Shown here one piece after another: positions 22,775-30,034 of a stretch of DNA of 39,645 bases. Made by a program: the position numbers and the translations under genes. The stretch comes from a virus: positions 1-39,645 of the IMG/VR virus record IMGVR_UViG_3300034072_002186. One strand, 5' to 3'. The number at the start of each line of letters is the position of its first letter. Within the stretch, counting starts at the first letter, position 1. The notes under the pieces were generated by a model. That model saw only the letters and a list, made by a program, of their open reading frames with translations. It made no database searches and was not told the DNA's origin.

Positions 22775-24349
22775 TCAGTAATGGGTGGCGATGCAACGCC
22801 ACGTGAAGCCCGCCCCGGCGGTGCCCGAACCGAGGCCAGAGACAAGCACGGAAAAGCCGTTGTTGGTTACAGAGGACTTGATGAGCTTCACCTCGAAATT
22901 GTCAGTCCCGCTGGAATTGTCGATCGTGGGCGTTACCTGAATATCCGCCGCGCTGACCGCCACCGATGCCAGCTGGCCGGTGGTACTGTAGGGCGTGGGG
23001 AAAGAGACGTTGTGCACGCCGTTGCTGGGCGATGACTGATAGCCCTGCTGGATGCGCATCTGCGAGCCATCGGTTAGCAGCAGGCGGAAGAAGCGCCACG
23101 CGGCAGGGCTTGAACTCTGCACCCCGTTCCACATCGCGTCGGCCCGCTTGAGGAACGCGGTGGAATCGAGCCCGTCGAGCAGATCGGCATCGAGGCCCGA
23201 GCCGGAACCATCGACCGTGATGATCTTGGCGATAAGCGCGGCAGCAGTGACCAGCCCATCGACATAGGCCTTGGTTGCGGCGTGCAGGTTGGCCGTGGGC
23301 GCACCGGAAAGGGTGAGAAGCCCGGTCATCGTGTCACCGGCCTTGTTCACCGGGGTATAGCCGAGGCGGGCGGCGATATCGGTGTAGAACGTGCCCTGTT
23401 GCCCATCGAGCAGATCGGCATCGAGGCCGGAGCCGGAGCCATCGACCGTGATGATCTTGGCCAGCAGCGCGGCAGCGGTGACCAGGCCATCGACATAGGC
23501 CTTTGTTGCGGCGTGAAGCGTGGCGGTGGGAGCGCCGGACAGCGTGAGCAGCCCGGTCATCGTGTCACCGGCGCGGTTCACCGGGGTATAGCCGATGGTG
23601 GCGGCGAACGCGGCATCGTCGACATACTTCTTGGTGGCGGCATGCAGGTTGGCCGTAGGCGCGCCGGACAGGGTCAGCAGCCCGGTCATCGTGTCACCGC
23701 CCTTGTTCACCGGGGTGAAGCCAAGGCGGGCCGCGATATCGGCGTAGTACGATCCGTTCTGCCCATCGAGCAGATCCGCATCGAGGCCCGAGCCGGAGCC
23801 ATCCTGTGTCAGCAACCATGAAAGCACCGCTGCCTTGGCGATCGCCGTGGTCAGGATCCGGGCGGCGTCGGTTCCGGCCAGCGCTTCGGCCAGCGTGGCG
23901 AGCTCGGCCACGCCTGCAGTATCGACCGTGGCAGGGGGATAGAAGAAATTGGTGTTACCGAATGAAAGGCTGGCGGCAGAGATATCGGCGAAGATCGCGT
24001 CAATCGCGAGCAGGGCCGTGCTCGATGCCGACTTTTCGATGATCGGGGTTGGCTGGCCATAAATGCCGAACAGGGTGCCATCGGCAAGGTAGAGGGCAAA
24101 GCTGCGCGCGGTCCACACATCGGCGCTTTCATCGGTCACGCCGATGTGGATCGTGTCATCCGCCACGGCGGCGCCCGATACCCCGGCAATGCGCTTGAAC
24201 TCTCCGGCAAGTGCAGTGGCGGTGGCAACCGGCGTGATCGCGGTGGCCGAAAGGCCGACTTCGGAAATGGTGACAGGCGCGGTGCCGGTGTTCTCGGCAT
24301 TGACGATCGCAGCGCGGCCCGCGTTGGTGACGACGATATTGAGCGGCAT
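22775..24349 (-). CDS. H: Tail fibre protein (gpH-like) with internal repeats
   Basis: A 524-aa tail fibre. The N-terminus (PLNIVVTNAGRAAIVNAENT) resembles the P2 H baseplate-attachment domain. Residues about 185-395 are repeats combining GDTMTGLLTLSGAPTA, LHAATKAYVDG and GSGSGLDADLLDG, typical of trimeric fibre shafts. The C-terminal 120 residues are a distinct beta-rich head, probably the receptor-binding tip. It follows I by 26 bases with GGAG upstream. It is shorter than P2 H (669 aa), and no invertase is present. Confidence 0.9.
   Translation of the reverse strand: MPLNIVVTNAGRAAIVNAENTGTAPVTISEVGLSATAITPVATATALAGEFKRIAGVSGAAVADDTIHIGVTDESADVWTARSFALYLADGTLFGIYGQPTPIIEKSASSTALLAIDAIFADISAASLSFGNTNFFYPPATVDTAGVAELATLAEALAGTDAARILTTAIAKAAVLSWLLTQDGSGSGLDADLLDGQNGSYYADIAARLGFTPVNKGGDTMTGLLTLSGAPTANLHAATKKYVDDAAFAATIGYTPVNRAGDTMTGLLTLSGAPTATLHAATKAYVDGLVTAAALLAKIITVDGSGSGLDADLLDGQQGTFYTDIAARLGYTPVNKAGDTMTGLLTLSGAPTANLHAATKAYVDGLVTAAALIAKIITVDGSGSGLDADLLDGLDSTAFLKRADAMWNGVQSSSPAAWRFFRLLLTDGSQMRIQQGYQSSPSNGVHNVSFPTPYSTTGQLASVAVSAADIQVTPTIDNSSGTDNFEVKLIKSSVTNNGFSVLVSGLGSGTAGAGFTWRCIATHY
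23166..23795 (-). repeat. Coding repeats in the tail fibre shaft
   Basis: GDTMTGLLTLSGAP-coding DNA occurs three times (around 23290-23330, 23530-23570 and 23660-23700), and GSGSGLDADLLDG-coding DNA three times (around 23175-23215, 23405-23445 and 23765-23800). Copies are nearly identical at nucleotide level, with spacings of roughly 230-240 bp for the complete module and 130 bp for a shortened one. Such repeats allow fibre-length change by recombination. Confidence 0.8.
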
Positions 24350-24375
24350 GGCTTATGGCTCCTGCGCGGACGGGA

Positions 24376-24921
24376 TCAGGTTGCGGGGGCAGTGATGCGG
24401 GCGAACACGGCGGGACGCGCCACGGCGCGAAGGCCGATGCGGGCCGTGGCGTTCACTCCCACCACGAAGGTGAAGTGCGATCGGGCGGGCTTGGTGCGCG
24501 CCACTTCGGAAATCACCGCATCGATGAAGGCGGAACTGGGCGCTTCATCGCCCAAGGTTCCGAGCGTTACGGTGAGCTTGAAGGTGTAGGGATCGGCGGG
24601 GGGCGATTCCTGAAACCATTCGCGCAGCACGATGTTGCCGCCGAAGCTGCGCACCACGTCTTCCACGGATTGCGCCGTGCCCTTGATCCGCTGGATCGCG
24701 ATGGCCGAGGCCACGCGGGCACGGCGGATGTGCAGTGGCCAATCGGCATCCCAGCTGTCGATCGACAGGCCCCAGGCGAGCCACGGCAGCAGTTCTTCGG
24801 GGCAGTTCTCGGCAGACCACAGCGCGCGCAGCGGGCTTTCGATCGCATCGATCCGCATCGCCGCCAGCAGATCGGCGGCGCGCTCCATGGGGGTGCTGGC
24901 GAAGGGCAGCAGGCCCATCAT
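24376..24921 (-). CDS. I: Baseplate protein gpI
   Basis: A 181-aa homologue of P2 gpI (about 176 aa), a baseplate component holding the fibre. TPMERAADLLAAMRIDAIESPL followed by NCPEELLPWLAWGLSIDSWD is the family signature. IRRARVASAIAIQRIKGTAQSVEDV is the conserved helical repeat. The ATG overlaps the J stop (ATGA), and H follows, the conserved J-I-H order. Confidence 0.94.
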   Translation of the reverse strand: MMGLLPFASTPMERAADLLAAMRIDAIESPLRALWSAENCPEELLPWLAWGLSIDSWDADWPLHIRRARVASAIAIQRIKGTAQSVEDVVRSFGGNIVLREWFQESPPADPYTFKLTVTLGTLGDEAPSSAFIDAVISEVARTKPARSHFTFVVGVNATARIGLRAVARPAVFARITAPAT

Positions 24922-25820
24922 TCACCCACGCCGCCGTCCGTCAGGGTGACGGCGGTGCAATAGCCGGCCTGAAGGCGCGTGATGGCGACATCGGCAGCAG
25001 GCGCGGTCAGCACCACATTGTGCACCCCATCGGGGGCCAGTGCGGCAATGATCCCGGCCCGCGTGATATCGCGCCCCAGGCGGCGCAGATCGGCAAGATG
25101 GGCAGCAAGGCGCTGCTGTGCCGTGGCCATGACAACGGCGCGATCCGGCCCGGGCAGGAAGGTGAGCGTGGCCGTGACGGCAAAGTTGACGATCGCGGCG
25201 GACTGCACCGTTACCTGATCGGTCAGGGGGCGCACCGATGCGGAATTGAGGCGGGCGTTGACGGTGGCCAGCAAGGGCGCGGCTGCCGTACCATCGCCGC
25301 TGCGCGCCAGAACGGCCACCACCACTTCGCCGGGATCGGGGCTGGTGGCCGATGCATCGAGCACTTCGGACGAGGCCGAGATGGCGTGGAAGATATAGGC
25401 CCCTTCCGGACCCGCCACGGAATAGCCTTCGGGGGCAAGGGTCAGGCGGCGGCGGAAATCATCATCGCTTTCCAGCACTTCGGGCGTGCCGGTGAGCGGG
25501 TTGGCCGGGGTGACGATGAACCGTTCGATGCCGAACAGCGCGGCAAGGTGATCCAGATCGGCACCGGTGGCAAAGGCGGGCATCACGGCCTTCGCCGCAT
25601 CGTTCACGCGCTGGCGCAACACGATCTCGCGATAGGCGAACAGTTCGATCAGCTTGACGATCGGATCGCTTTCCAGATCGGCGGTCCAACCCGGAAACAG
25701 CGAGGCGAACTGGGCCTTGGCCTGCGCCACGATGGTTTCGAAATCGAGCTGCTCGATCACGTTCGGCGCGGGAAGGCGCGACAGGTCGACCCCGGTGAAG
25801 CTGTCGGATGCAATTGCCAT
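24918..25820 (-). CDS. J: Baseplate wedge protein gpJ
   Basis: A 300-aa homologue of P2 gpJ (302 aa, T4 gp6-like wedge). VDLSRLPAPNVIEQLDFETIVAQ is the typical start. ESDPIVKLIELFAYREIVLRQRVNDAAKAVMPAFATG and GADLDHLAALFGIER follow in the expected order. ATG 25820 is chosen by homology length. No Shine-Dalgarno is visible before it (ATCACCGGGCC), and a TTGT-N13-ACAA dyad is centred 56 bp upstream, which could give a leaderless mRNA. It heads the unit J-I-H plus an 89-aa gene. Confidence 0.94.
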   Translation of the reverse strand: MAIASDSFTGVDLSRLPAPNVIEQLDFETIVAQAKAQFASLFPGWTADLESDPIVKLIELFAYREIVLRQRVNDAAKAVMPAFATGADLDHLAALFGIERFIVTPANPLTGTPEVLESDDDFRRRLTLAPEGYSVAGPEGAYIFHAISASSEVLDASATSPDPGEVVVAVLARSGDGTAAAPLLATVNARLNSASVRPLTDQVTVQSAAIVNFAVTATLTFLPGPDRAVVMATAQQRLAAHLADLRRLGRDITRAGIIAALAPDGVHNVVLTAPAADVAITRLQAGYCTAVTLTDGGVGE

Positions 25821-25865
25821 GGCCCGGTGATCGTGCGGGCGGGGCAATGCCTCAACGCCCGCGCG

Positions 25866-25886
25866 TTGTGCCACGCTGTCTTACAA
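25866..25886. promoter_or_regulatory. Putative Ogr-type late operator, J / fibre divergent region
   Basis: A TTGT-N13-ACAA dyad centred at 25876 in the divergent gap. Read toward J it shows TTGTAAG, the same extended half as the P and V sites. From the centre, 55 bp reaches 25821 (one base before the J ATG) and 25931 (26 bases before the plus-strand fibre gene, whose leader includes a GGAG). One site may serve both directions. Confidence 0.65.
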
Positions 25887-25956
25887 GGTGCGCGGCTCGA
25901 AAGGCGGGGGCCGGGGCGGCAGGGTCCGCCTGCACATCCCCAGCCCCGGAGCCTTC

Positions 25957-26325
25957 ATGTCCGTGCCGCCGATCTACCGTTTCCAGCGTGGCGAACCGAT
26001 CGTGATCGGGCGCGAAGTGGTTTCGGGCGATCCGGAAGGCTACTCCGTTGACGCGGTGCTGAAGCGGACCAGCGGGCAGGTGGTGCCCAAGGCCAGCACC
26101 GAAGCCAGCGCCACGTTCGATGTGGCCTTCGAACCGGCACAGGGCAGCGGGCCGGGCGCAATCAAGGCGCGCTGGCTGCTGACCATCCCGGCCACGGTAA
26201 CCGCCAATCTTTCCCCGGGGCAGTACGCCGCCGACGCGCGATTCCTGCTGGACGGCGAGGTGGTGCAGATCACGGACCCGGTGTTCATCACCCTTGCTGA
26301 AAGCATCAGCGGGGCCAGTGGCTGA
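25957..26325 (+). CDS. Fibre-cassette hypothetical protein
   Basis: A 122-aa beta-rich protein. ATG 25957 follows GGAG by 5 bases. YRFQRGEPIVIGREVVSGDP and the closing DARFLLDGEVVQITDPVFIT resemble small phage proteins that accompany tail fibres and form immunoglobulin-like folds. It is the first gene of the plus-strand cassette facing J. Its stop overlaps the next ATG (TGATG). Probably a virion or fibre-accessory component; the exact role is unknown. Confidence 0.72.
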   Translation: MSVPPIYRFQRGEPIVIGREVVSGDPEGYSVDAVLKRTSGQVVPKASTEASATFDVAFEPAQGSGPGAIKARWLLTIPATVTANLSPGQYAADARFLLDGEVVQITDPVFITLAESISGASG

Positions 26326-26675
26326 TGCTGGTCACCCGTTGGATACAGCCCGCACCCGCGCTGCAAACGGCGTGGTTCGGCCCGGATGGGCGGATCGAGG
26401 CAGCAGCGCTGCAGCGCCCCGATGCGGCGGCAGTGCCGGTGGTGATCGGTCCGCGCGGGCCGGAAGGCGCAGCGGGCGGGGCAAACAGCATCACGTGGCG
26501 CCCACCCAGTGCGCTCGAGACGTGGATCATCCCGCACAACCTGGGCCACTACCCCACGGTGCAGATCTTCGATGTCGACGGCGCGGAAGTGGGCCCCGCC
26601 ATCACCCAGCTTGACGTGAACACCCTATCCATCAGCTTCGGCGTGCCTTTCGCAGGCATTGCCGTGCTGATCTGA
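26325..26675 (+). CDS. Small tail-tip protein with collagen-like stretch
   Basis: A 116-aa protein. Residues 38-52 include GPRGPEGAAGG, a short collagen-like G-x-y run that would trimerise. The C-terminal 50 residues (WIIPHNLGHYPTVQIFDVDG followed by SISFGVPFAGIAVLI) form a small domain also found at the end of the next protein: H-N-L-G, then a strand pair, then a T/S-F-G ending. This suggests a short trimeric receptor-binding tip. It is coupled to the upstream gene by a 1-base overlap. Confidence 0.75.
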   Translation: MLVTRWIQPAPALQTAWFGPDGRIEAAALQRPDAAAVPVVIGPRGPEGAAGGANSITWRPPSALETWIIPHNLGHYPTVQIFDVDGAEVGPAITQLDVNTLSISFGVPFAGIAVLI

Positions 26676-26691
26676 CCGAAAGGCAGCAGCC

Positions 26692-27777
26692 ATGAAGATC
26701 TTCGTCCCTTACGATTTCCAGGGCAACGCAATCCGCGGTGCCTCGCTCGATGCCCGCGCCTCGGCACCGGCAAGCCCGGTGGCGGGGCAAGTCTATTTCG
26801 ATACCACGCTGGGCCGCCTGCAGATTTATCAGAACAGCGCATGGGGCCACACCGCCGACAATTCGCTGTCCTTCAACGGCCAGAACGCCGCGTTCTACCT
26901 TTCCCGGGCGAACCACACCGGCACGCAGACCGCCGCGACGATCAGCGATCTGGCCACCACGGTGCAAGCCTATCGCCTTGATCAGTTCGCCGCGCCCACA
27001 GCGGCGGTCTCGCTCAATTCCCAGCGCATCACCAACCTTGCCGATCCCACTTCGGCGCAGGACGCGGCAACGCGCGGATGGGTGCAGGCCCAAGTGGCCA
27101 ACGCGGCGGCAGGGATCGACAGCAAGGCATCGGTGCGCGCCGTGGCCAACGCCAACATCACGTTGTCAGGCACCCAGACCATCGACGGCGTGGCCGTGGT
27201 GGCGGGTGACCGCGTGCTGGCCCGAGGGCAATCCACCGGCAGCCAGAACGGCGTTTACGTGGTCGCCGCCGGCGCATGGAGCCGCGCCGCCGATGCGGAC
27301 GAAAACTTCGAGCTGACGCCGGGTGCGTTCTGGTTTGTCGAGGAAGGCACCACTTACGGCAAATCGCAGTGGCGCATCGAGAACACCGGGACGATCACGG
27401 TTGGCACCACCAGCATCTCGATCAACCAGTTCGGCGCATCGACCAGCTATACCGCTGGCAACGGCGTGGATATCACCGGATCTGTCATCAGCGCCAAGAT
27501 CGTAGCCAGCGGTGGCCTTACCAACGGCGGCACCGGGCTGGCAATCGACACCGCGATCGTGGCGCGCAAGGCATCGGCCACCATCGGCAATGGTTCGCTT
27601 ACCTCTATACCGTTTGCCCACAACCTCGGCACGAAGGACGTGATCGTGCAGCTGCGCCTAGTGGCGACCGACGAAGTGATCATCGCTGACGTGGTTTGTA
27701 CCGATACCAACACCGTGACGGTCACCTTCGGCACGGCACCTGCGGCCAACTCTGTGCGGATCACGGTGCTGGGCTGA
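26692..27777 (+). CDS. Second tail fibre protein
   Basis: A 361-aa fibre-like protein. KIFVPYDFQGNAIRGASLDA and VAGQVYFDTTLGRLQIYQNS form a phage-fibre N-terminal unit. RITNLADPTSAQDAATRGWV is a common shaft attachment repeat. The middle contains an adhesin-like GDRVLARGQSTGSQNGVYVV domain known from many fibres. The C-terminus (AHNLGTKDVIVQL to VTVTFGTAPAANSV) repeats the tip domain of the preceding small protein. With H on the opposite strand, the phage carries two distinct fibres. Confidence 0.87.
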   Translation: MKIFVPYDFQGNAIRGASLDARASAPASPVAGQVYFDTTLGRLQIYQNSAWGHTADNSLSFNGQNAAFYLSRANHTGTQTAATISDLATTVQAYRLDQFAAPTAAVSLNSQRITNLADPTSAQDAATRGWVQAQVANAAAGIDSKASVRAVANANITLSGTQTIDGVAVVAGDRVLARGQSTGSQNGVYVVAAGAWSRAADADENFELTPGAFWFVEEGTTYGKSQWRIENTGTITVGTTSISINQFGASTSYTAGNGVDITGSVISAKIVASGGLTNGGTGLAIDTAIVARKASATIGNGSLTSIPFAHNLGTKDVIVQLRLVATDEVIIADVVCTDTNTVTVTFGTAPAANSVRITVLG

Positions 27778-27778
27778 T

Positions 27779-28555
27779 ATGGGCCTTAGCCTTGTTGGCA
27801 CCGCTTCTGCGATAAAGAGCACAAGCGGATCGACGTACACCGTCGATCTGGCTGCGCTCGGCGTCGCGGTGGGCGATATAGTCGTTGTTGCGGCGGGTCA
27901 GGGCGGGGGGACGGCTTCTGATGCGCCGACGGTTACGGGCAACAACAGCGGGGCCTACACCGTTGCAGGCTCAACCGTGTATGCGGATGACACGTGGGAC
28001 ACCAACTTTGGTCTGTTCTACAAGGTACAGGGGGCCACGCCCGACAGCGCCCTGACCATCACGCGCCTGTCCAGCACGATCTATGGCGGCGCAGCTGCTG
28101 TGCAAGTCTGGCGCGGCGTTGACACCACAAACCCGATTGACGTTGTTGGCACTGCTGTGGCGACCACCAACGCTTCGCGCGGCAATCCGCCCACCATCAC
28201 ACCAGTAACGCCCGGGGCTATTGTGATTGCGGCAGGGGCGGGCGTGCAGGGCACTGGCGGTTCCGCCTTTACAGTGCCCAGCGGCATGTCCAACGGGGTC
28301 AGCGTCAAGGCGGATGGCACTACCAGGGATATCGGGGTGTGGATCGCTTCCGCGACCTGGACAAGCGGCGCATATGACCCGCCAGCGTGGACCGGGGGCG
28401 CGACTTCGACCAGCTCGTCTGCTGCTGCACAGACCATCGCCCTGCGTCCACTGCTGATCCCCCGCTATCGCGGCGCCAAGACTCGAGCGCAAGCCTACCT
28501 CGGTGCAAAGTCCGACGCGCAGATCTACTTCGGCAAGGAAAAGCTGTTCCCCTGA
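27779..28555 (+). CDS. Putative adhesin/tail-tip protein
   Basis: A 258-aa Gly/Ala/Thr-rich beta protein starting one base after the fibre stop. It consists of repeated strands of the kind seen in phage head-decoration or fibre-tip sandwich domains (VAVGDIVVVAAGQGGGTAS, GAAAVQVWRG, TPGAIVIAAGAG). The last 30 residues contain a degenerate repeat (GAKTRAQAYLGAKSDAQIYF) unlike the rest, perhaps an assembly or anchoring tag. Probably part of the receptor-recognition complex; function inferred from position only. Confidence 0.72.
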   Translation: MGLSLVGTASAIKSTSGSTYTVDLAALGVAVGDIVVVAAGQGGGTASDAPTVTGNNSGAYTVAGSTVYADDTWDTNFGLFYKVQGATPDSALTITRLSSTIYGGAAAVQVWRGVDTTNPIDVVGTAVATTNASRGNPPTITPVTPGAIVIAAGAGVQGTGGSAFTVPSGMSNGVSVKADGTTRDIGVWIASATWTSGAYDPPAWTGGATSTSSSAAAQTIALRPLLIPRYRGAKTRAQAYLGAKSDAQIYFGKEKLFP

Positions 28556-28557
28556 TC

Positions 28558-28578
28558 TTGTAGCGCGGCGCGGAACAA
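28558..28578 (+). promoter_or_regulatory. Putative Ogr-type late operator, lysis unit
   Basis: A TTGT-N13-ACAA dyad, starting 3 bases after the stop of the preceding gene and centred at 28568. Counting 55 bp from the centre reaches 28623, which leaves a 21-base leader with AAGGAG (28631-28636) before the endolysin ATG. The interval is almost pure GC. This would give the lysis genes their own late promoter. Confidence 0.6.
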
Positions 28579-28643
28579 GGGCGGCGGGGCGCATCGCGCG
28601 CGCGGGAGGGGCACGGTGGGGCAACCGTTGAAGGAGCCCCCGC

Positions 28644-29198
28644 ATGACTGCCGCAACTTTCCCCAAGGGCTATGACTGGCTCGGCACCGTGGGCACGCTG
28701 CCCCGCACGATCACCGAAGGCCTGAAACTGCACGGCGTGGCCGAAGTGGTGGGCAAGGGATCGAATGCCACGATCATGAGCTGGCGCGATGAGCTCAATT
28801 CTGCAGGCGTGAAGATCGCCGGCTATTCCGATGATGACATTCCGTGGTGCGGCCTGTTCGCCGCGATCGTGGCGCATCGTGCGGGCAAGGCCGTGCCGCA
28901 AAATCCGCTGTGGGCGCGCAACTGGGCCAAGTTCGGCACGCCACAGGTGCGGGGCGGGCTGGGCGACGTGCTGGTGTTCGAACGGCCCGGGGGCGGCGGG
29001 CATGTGGGCTTCTACATCGCCGAGGACCGGACGGCGTTTCACGTCCTGGGCGGCAACCAGAGCAATGCCGTTTCAATCACGCGCATTCGCAAGGAACGCT
29101 GCATCGCAGTGCGCCGGCCGGAATATGCCGCGCCGCCGGCCAGCGCGCGCCGGTTCGAGCTGGCCGCATCGGGCGCCATTTCCACCAACGAGGCCTGA
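28644..29198 (+). CDS. Endolysin (TIGR02594-type, CHAP/NlpC-like)
   Basis: A 184-aa peptidoglycan hydrolase of the TIGR02594 family, a CHAP/NlpC-P60-like cysteine peptidase. The catalytic Cys69 lies in DDDIPWCGLFAA and His120 in GGGGHVGFYI. LGDVLVFERPG and HVLGGNQSNAVSITRI complete the fold. AAGGAG precedes the ATG. No signal peptide is present, so release needs a holin; candidates are the 30-aa peptide downstream and the 63-aa protein at 31397-31588. It begins the lysis cassette with nested spanins. Confidence 0.9.
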   Translation: MTAATFPKGYDWLGTVGTLPRTITEGLKLHGVAEVVGKGSNATIMSWRDELNSAGVKIAGYSDDDIPWCGLFAAIVAHRAGKAVPQNPLWARNWAKFGTPQVRGGLGDVLVFERPGGGGHVGFYIAEDRTAFHVLGGNQSNAVSITRIRKERCIAVRRPEYAAPPASARRFELAASGAISTNEA

Positions 29199-29199
29199 C

Positions 29200-29292
29200 A
29201 TGGGCGAACGCACGCTTTGTGCCGTCATCGTGGCCCTTGGGGGCCTGTCCCTGTTCGGCCTGATCGAGCAGCTGCTGGAGACTTGCCAATGA
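29200..29292 (+). CDS. 30-aa membrane peptide in lysis cassette
   Basis: A 30-aa gene between the endolysin and Rz. A charged start MGERTL leads to one hydrophobic span (CAVIVALGGLSLFGLI) and the polar tail EQLLETCQ. It follows the endolysin stop by one base, and its TGA overlaps the Rz ATG (ATGA), which supports translation. The GLIEQ junction equals that of the 33-aa early peptide at 6578-6679. Its position suggests a small holin or holin regulator. Confidence 0.65.
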   Translation: MGERTLCAVIVALGGLSLFGLIEQLLETCQ

Positions 29293-29879
29293 TCGAGAAG
29301 TGGGTCCGCGCCAATTGGCATTGGCTGGCGATTGGCGTGCTGGCCGTGCTGCTGGCGTTCCAGACCTTGCGCATCGAAGGGTTGCGCATGGGCCACGTGA
29401 AGATGTTCGGCGCGGATTTCTGGGCCGTCGATATCGATGGGTTCAAGCCCGCACTGGCGCAGTGCGAGGCGGACCGCGCCGCCATCATTACGGCGCAGGA
29501 CGAAGCCGCCGCGCTGCAAGCCGCTGCCAACGAAGACGAGGAGCGGCGCACCGCCGCCAATGCAGAAAGGAGCGATATCGCCCATGCGCAGGATCTGGAA
29601 CGCGCGGTGGCTGCTGGCCGCAGCTTTGCTGACCGCAATAGCATCGCCGCTGGCGGGGTGCGGCCCCAAGGTGATCGAGGCGCACCCGGCCAAGCCGCTG
29701 CCCCCGCCCAAAGTGGCAGTGCCGGACTTTCTTCAGAAGTGCCCGCCGATTCCTTCGTGGCTGTCGCAAGTGCTGATGTGCAGGCCTGCACCACCGCCGT
29801 GACTTATGCCGTGGGTGCCTTCAACTGGGCCCAGACACTACCCGCAGAGGCAGCGCCGGAACCACCGCCAGCGCAGTGA
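29289..29879 (+). CDS. Rz: i-spanin Rz-like
   Basis: A 196-aa inner-membrane spanin. One N-terminal transmembrane helix (WLAIGVLAVLLAFQTLRI) is followed by a long periplasmic helical region (CEADRAAIITAQDEAAALQA, continuing AANEDEERRTAAN) of coiled-coil type, as in lambda Rz. The o-spanin Rz1 lies entirely inside its coding sequence in another frame. The C-terminal third, which overlaps Rz1, is low complexity and Ala/Pro-rich, as expected for constrained overlapping genes. It fuses the envelope in the last step of lysis. Confidence 0.85.
   Translation: MIEKWVRANWHWLAIGVLAVLLAFQTLRIEGLRMGHVKMFGADFWAVDIDGFKPALAQCEADRAAIITAQDEAAALQAAANEDEERRTAANAERSDIAHAQDLERAVAAGRSFADRNSIAAGGVRPQGDRGAPGQAAAPAQSGSAGLSSEVPADSFVAVASADVQACTTAVTYAVGAFNWAQTLPAEAAPEPPPAQ
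29584..29802 (+). CDS. Rz1: o-spanin Rz1-like lipoprotein (nested in Rz)
   Basis: A 72-aa outer-membrane lipoprotein in the +1 frame within Rz. The signal peptide RRIWNARWLLAAALLTAIAS ends in the lipobox PLAGC with Cys26. The mature part is short and Pro-rich (HPAKPLPPPKVAVPDF), the hallmark of Rz1. ATG 29584 is preceded by AAAGGAG with 11 bases spacing. The completely nested arrangement resembles lambda Rz/Rz1. Confidence 0.88.
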   Translation: MRRIWNARWLLAAALLTAIASPLAGCGPKVIEAHPAKPLPPPKVAVPDFLQKCPPIPSWLSQVLMCRPAPPP

Positions 29880-29897
29880 CATTTCTGCCTGAATAGC

Positions 29898-29927
29898 AAG
29901 GCGCGCCGGGTTGCCCTGGCGCGCCTT
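29898..29927. terminator. Intrinsic terminator between convergent units
   Basis: AAGGCGCGCC (29898-29907) and its exact complement (29918-29927) flank a 10-base loop. Rightward it is followed by TAGCTTT, leftward by GCTATT, so it is a moderate bidirectional terminator. It lies 19 bases after the Rz stop, closing the plus-strand fibre-lysis unit. Confidence 0.8.
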
Positions 29928-29990
29928 TAGCTTTGCGTAACCGGTGACGGTCTGCGTACACCAGTGGGAGACCGGGCAAACCGCCACCGG

Positions 29991-30020
29991 GGCGGGCGGG
30001 GAGGCAAAGACCCGCCCGCC
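29991..30020. terminator. GC-rich hairpin after the minus-strand S-R region
   Basis: GGCGGGCGGG (29991-30000) pairs with CCCGCCCGCC (30011-30020) around a 10-base loop. It lies 14 bases after the stop of the 62-aa gene, the last gene of the minus-strand O-to-S unit, and probably ends that transcript. No U-tract follows, so termination could be factor-assisted. Confidence 0.62.
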
Positions 30021-30034
30021 GGGGGACGGCTCGC

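Noticed and set aside
22775-24349. Diversity-generating retroelement acting on the tail fibre
   Set aside because: There is no reverse transcriptase gene and no template-variable repeat pair. The repeats are in the shaft rather than the tip.
25821-25956. Fibre-switching invertase site near J
   Set aside because: No serine recombinase gene is present, and the inverted repeat there matches the late-operator pattern found at three other places.
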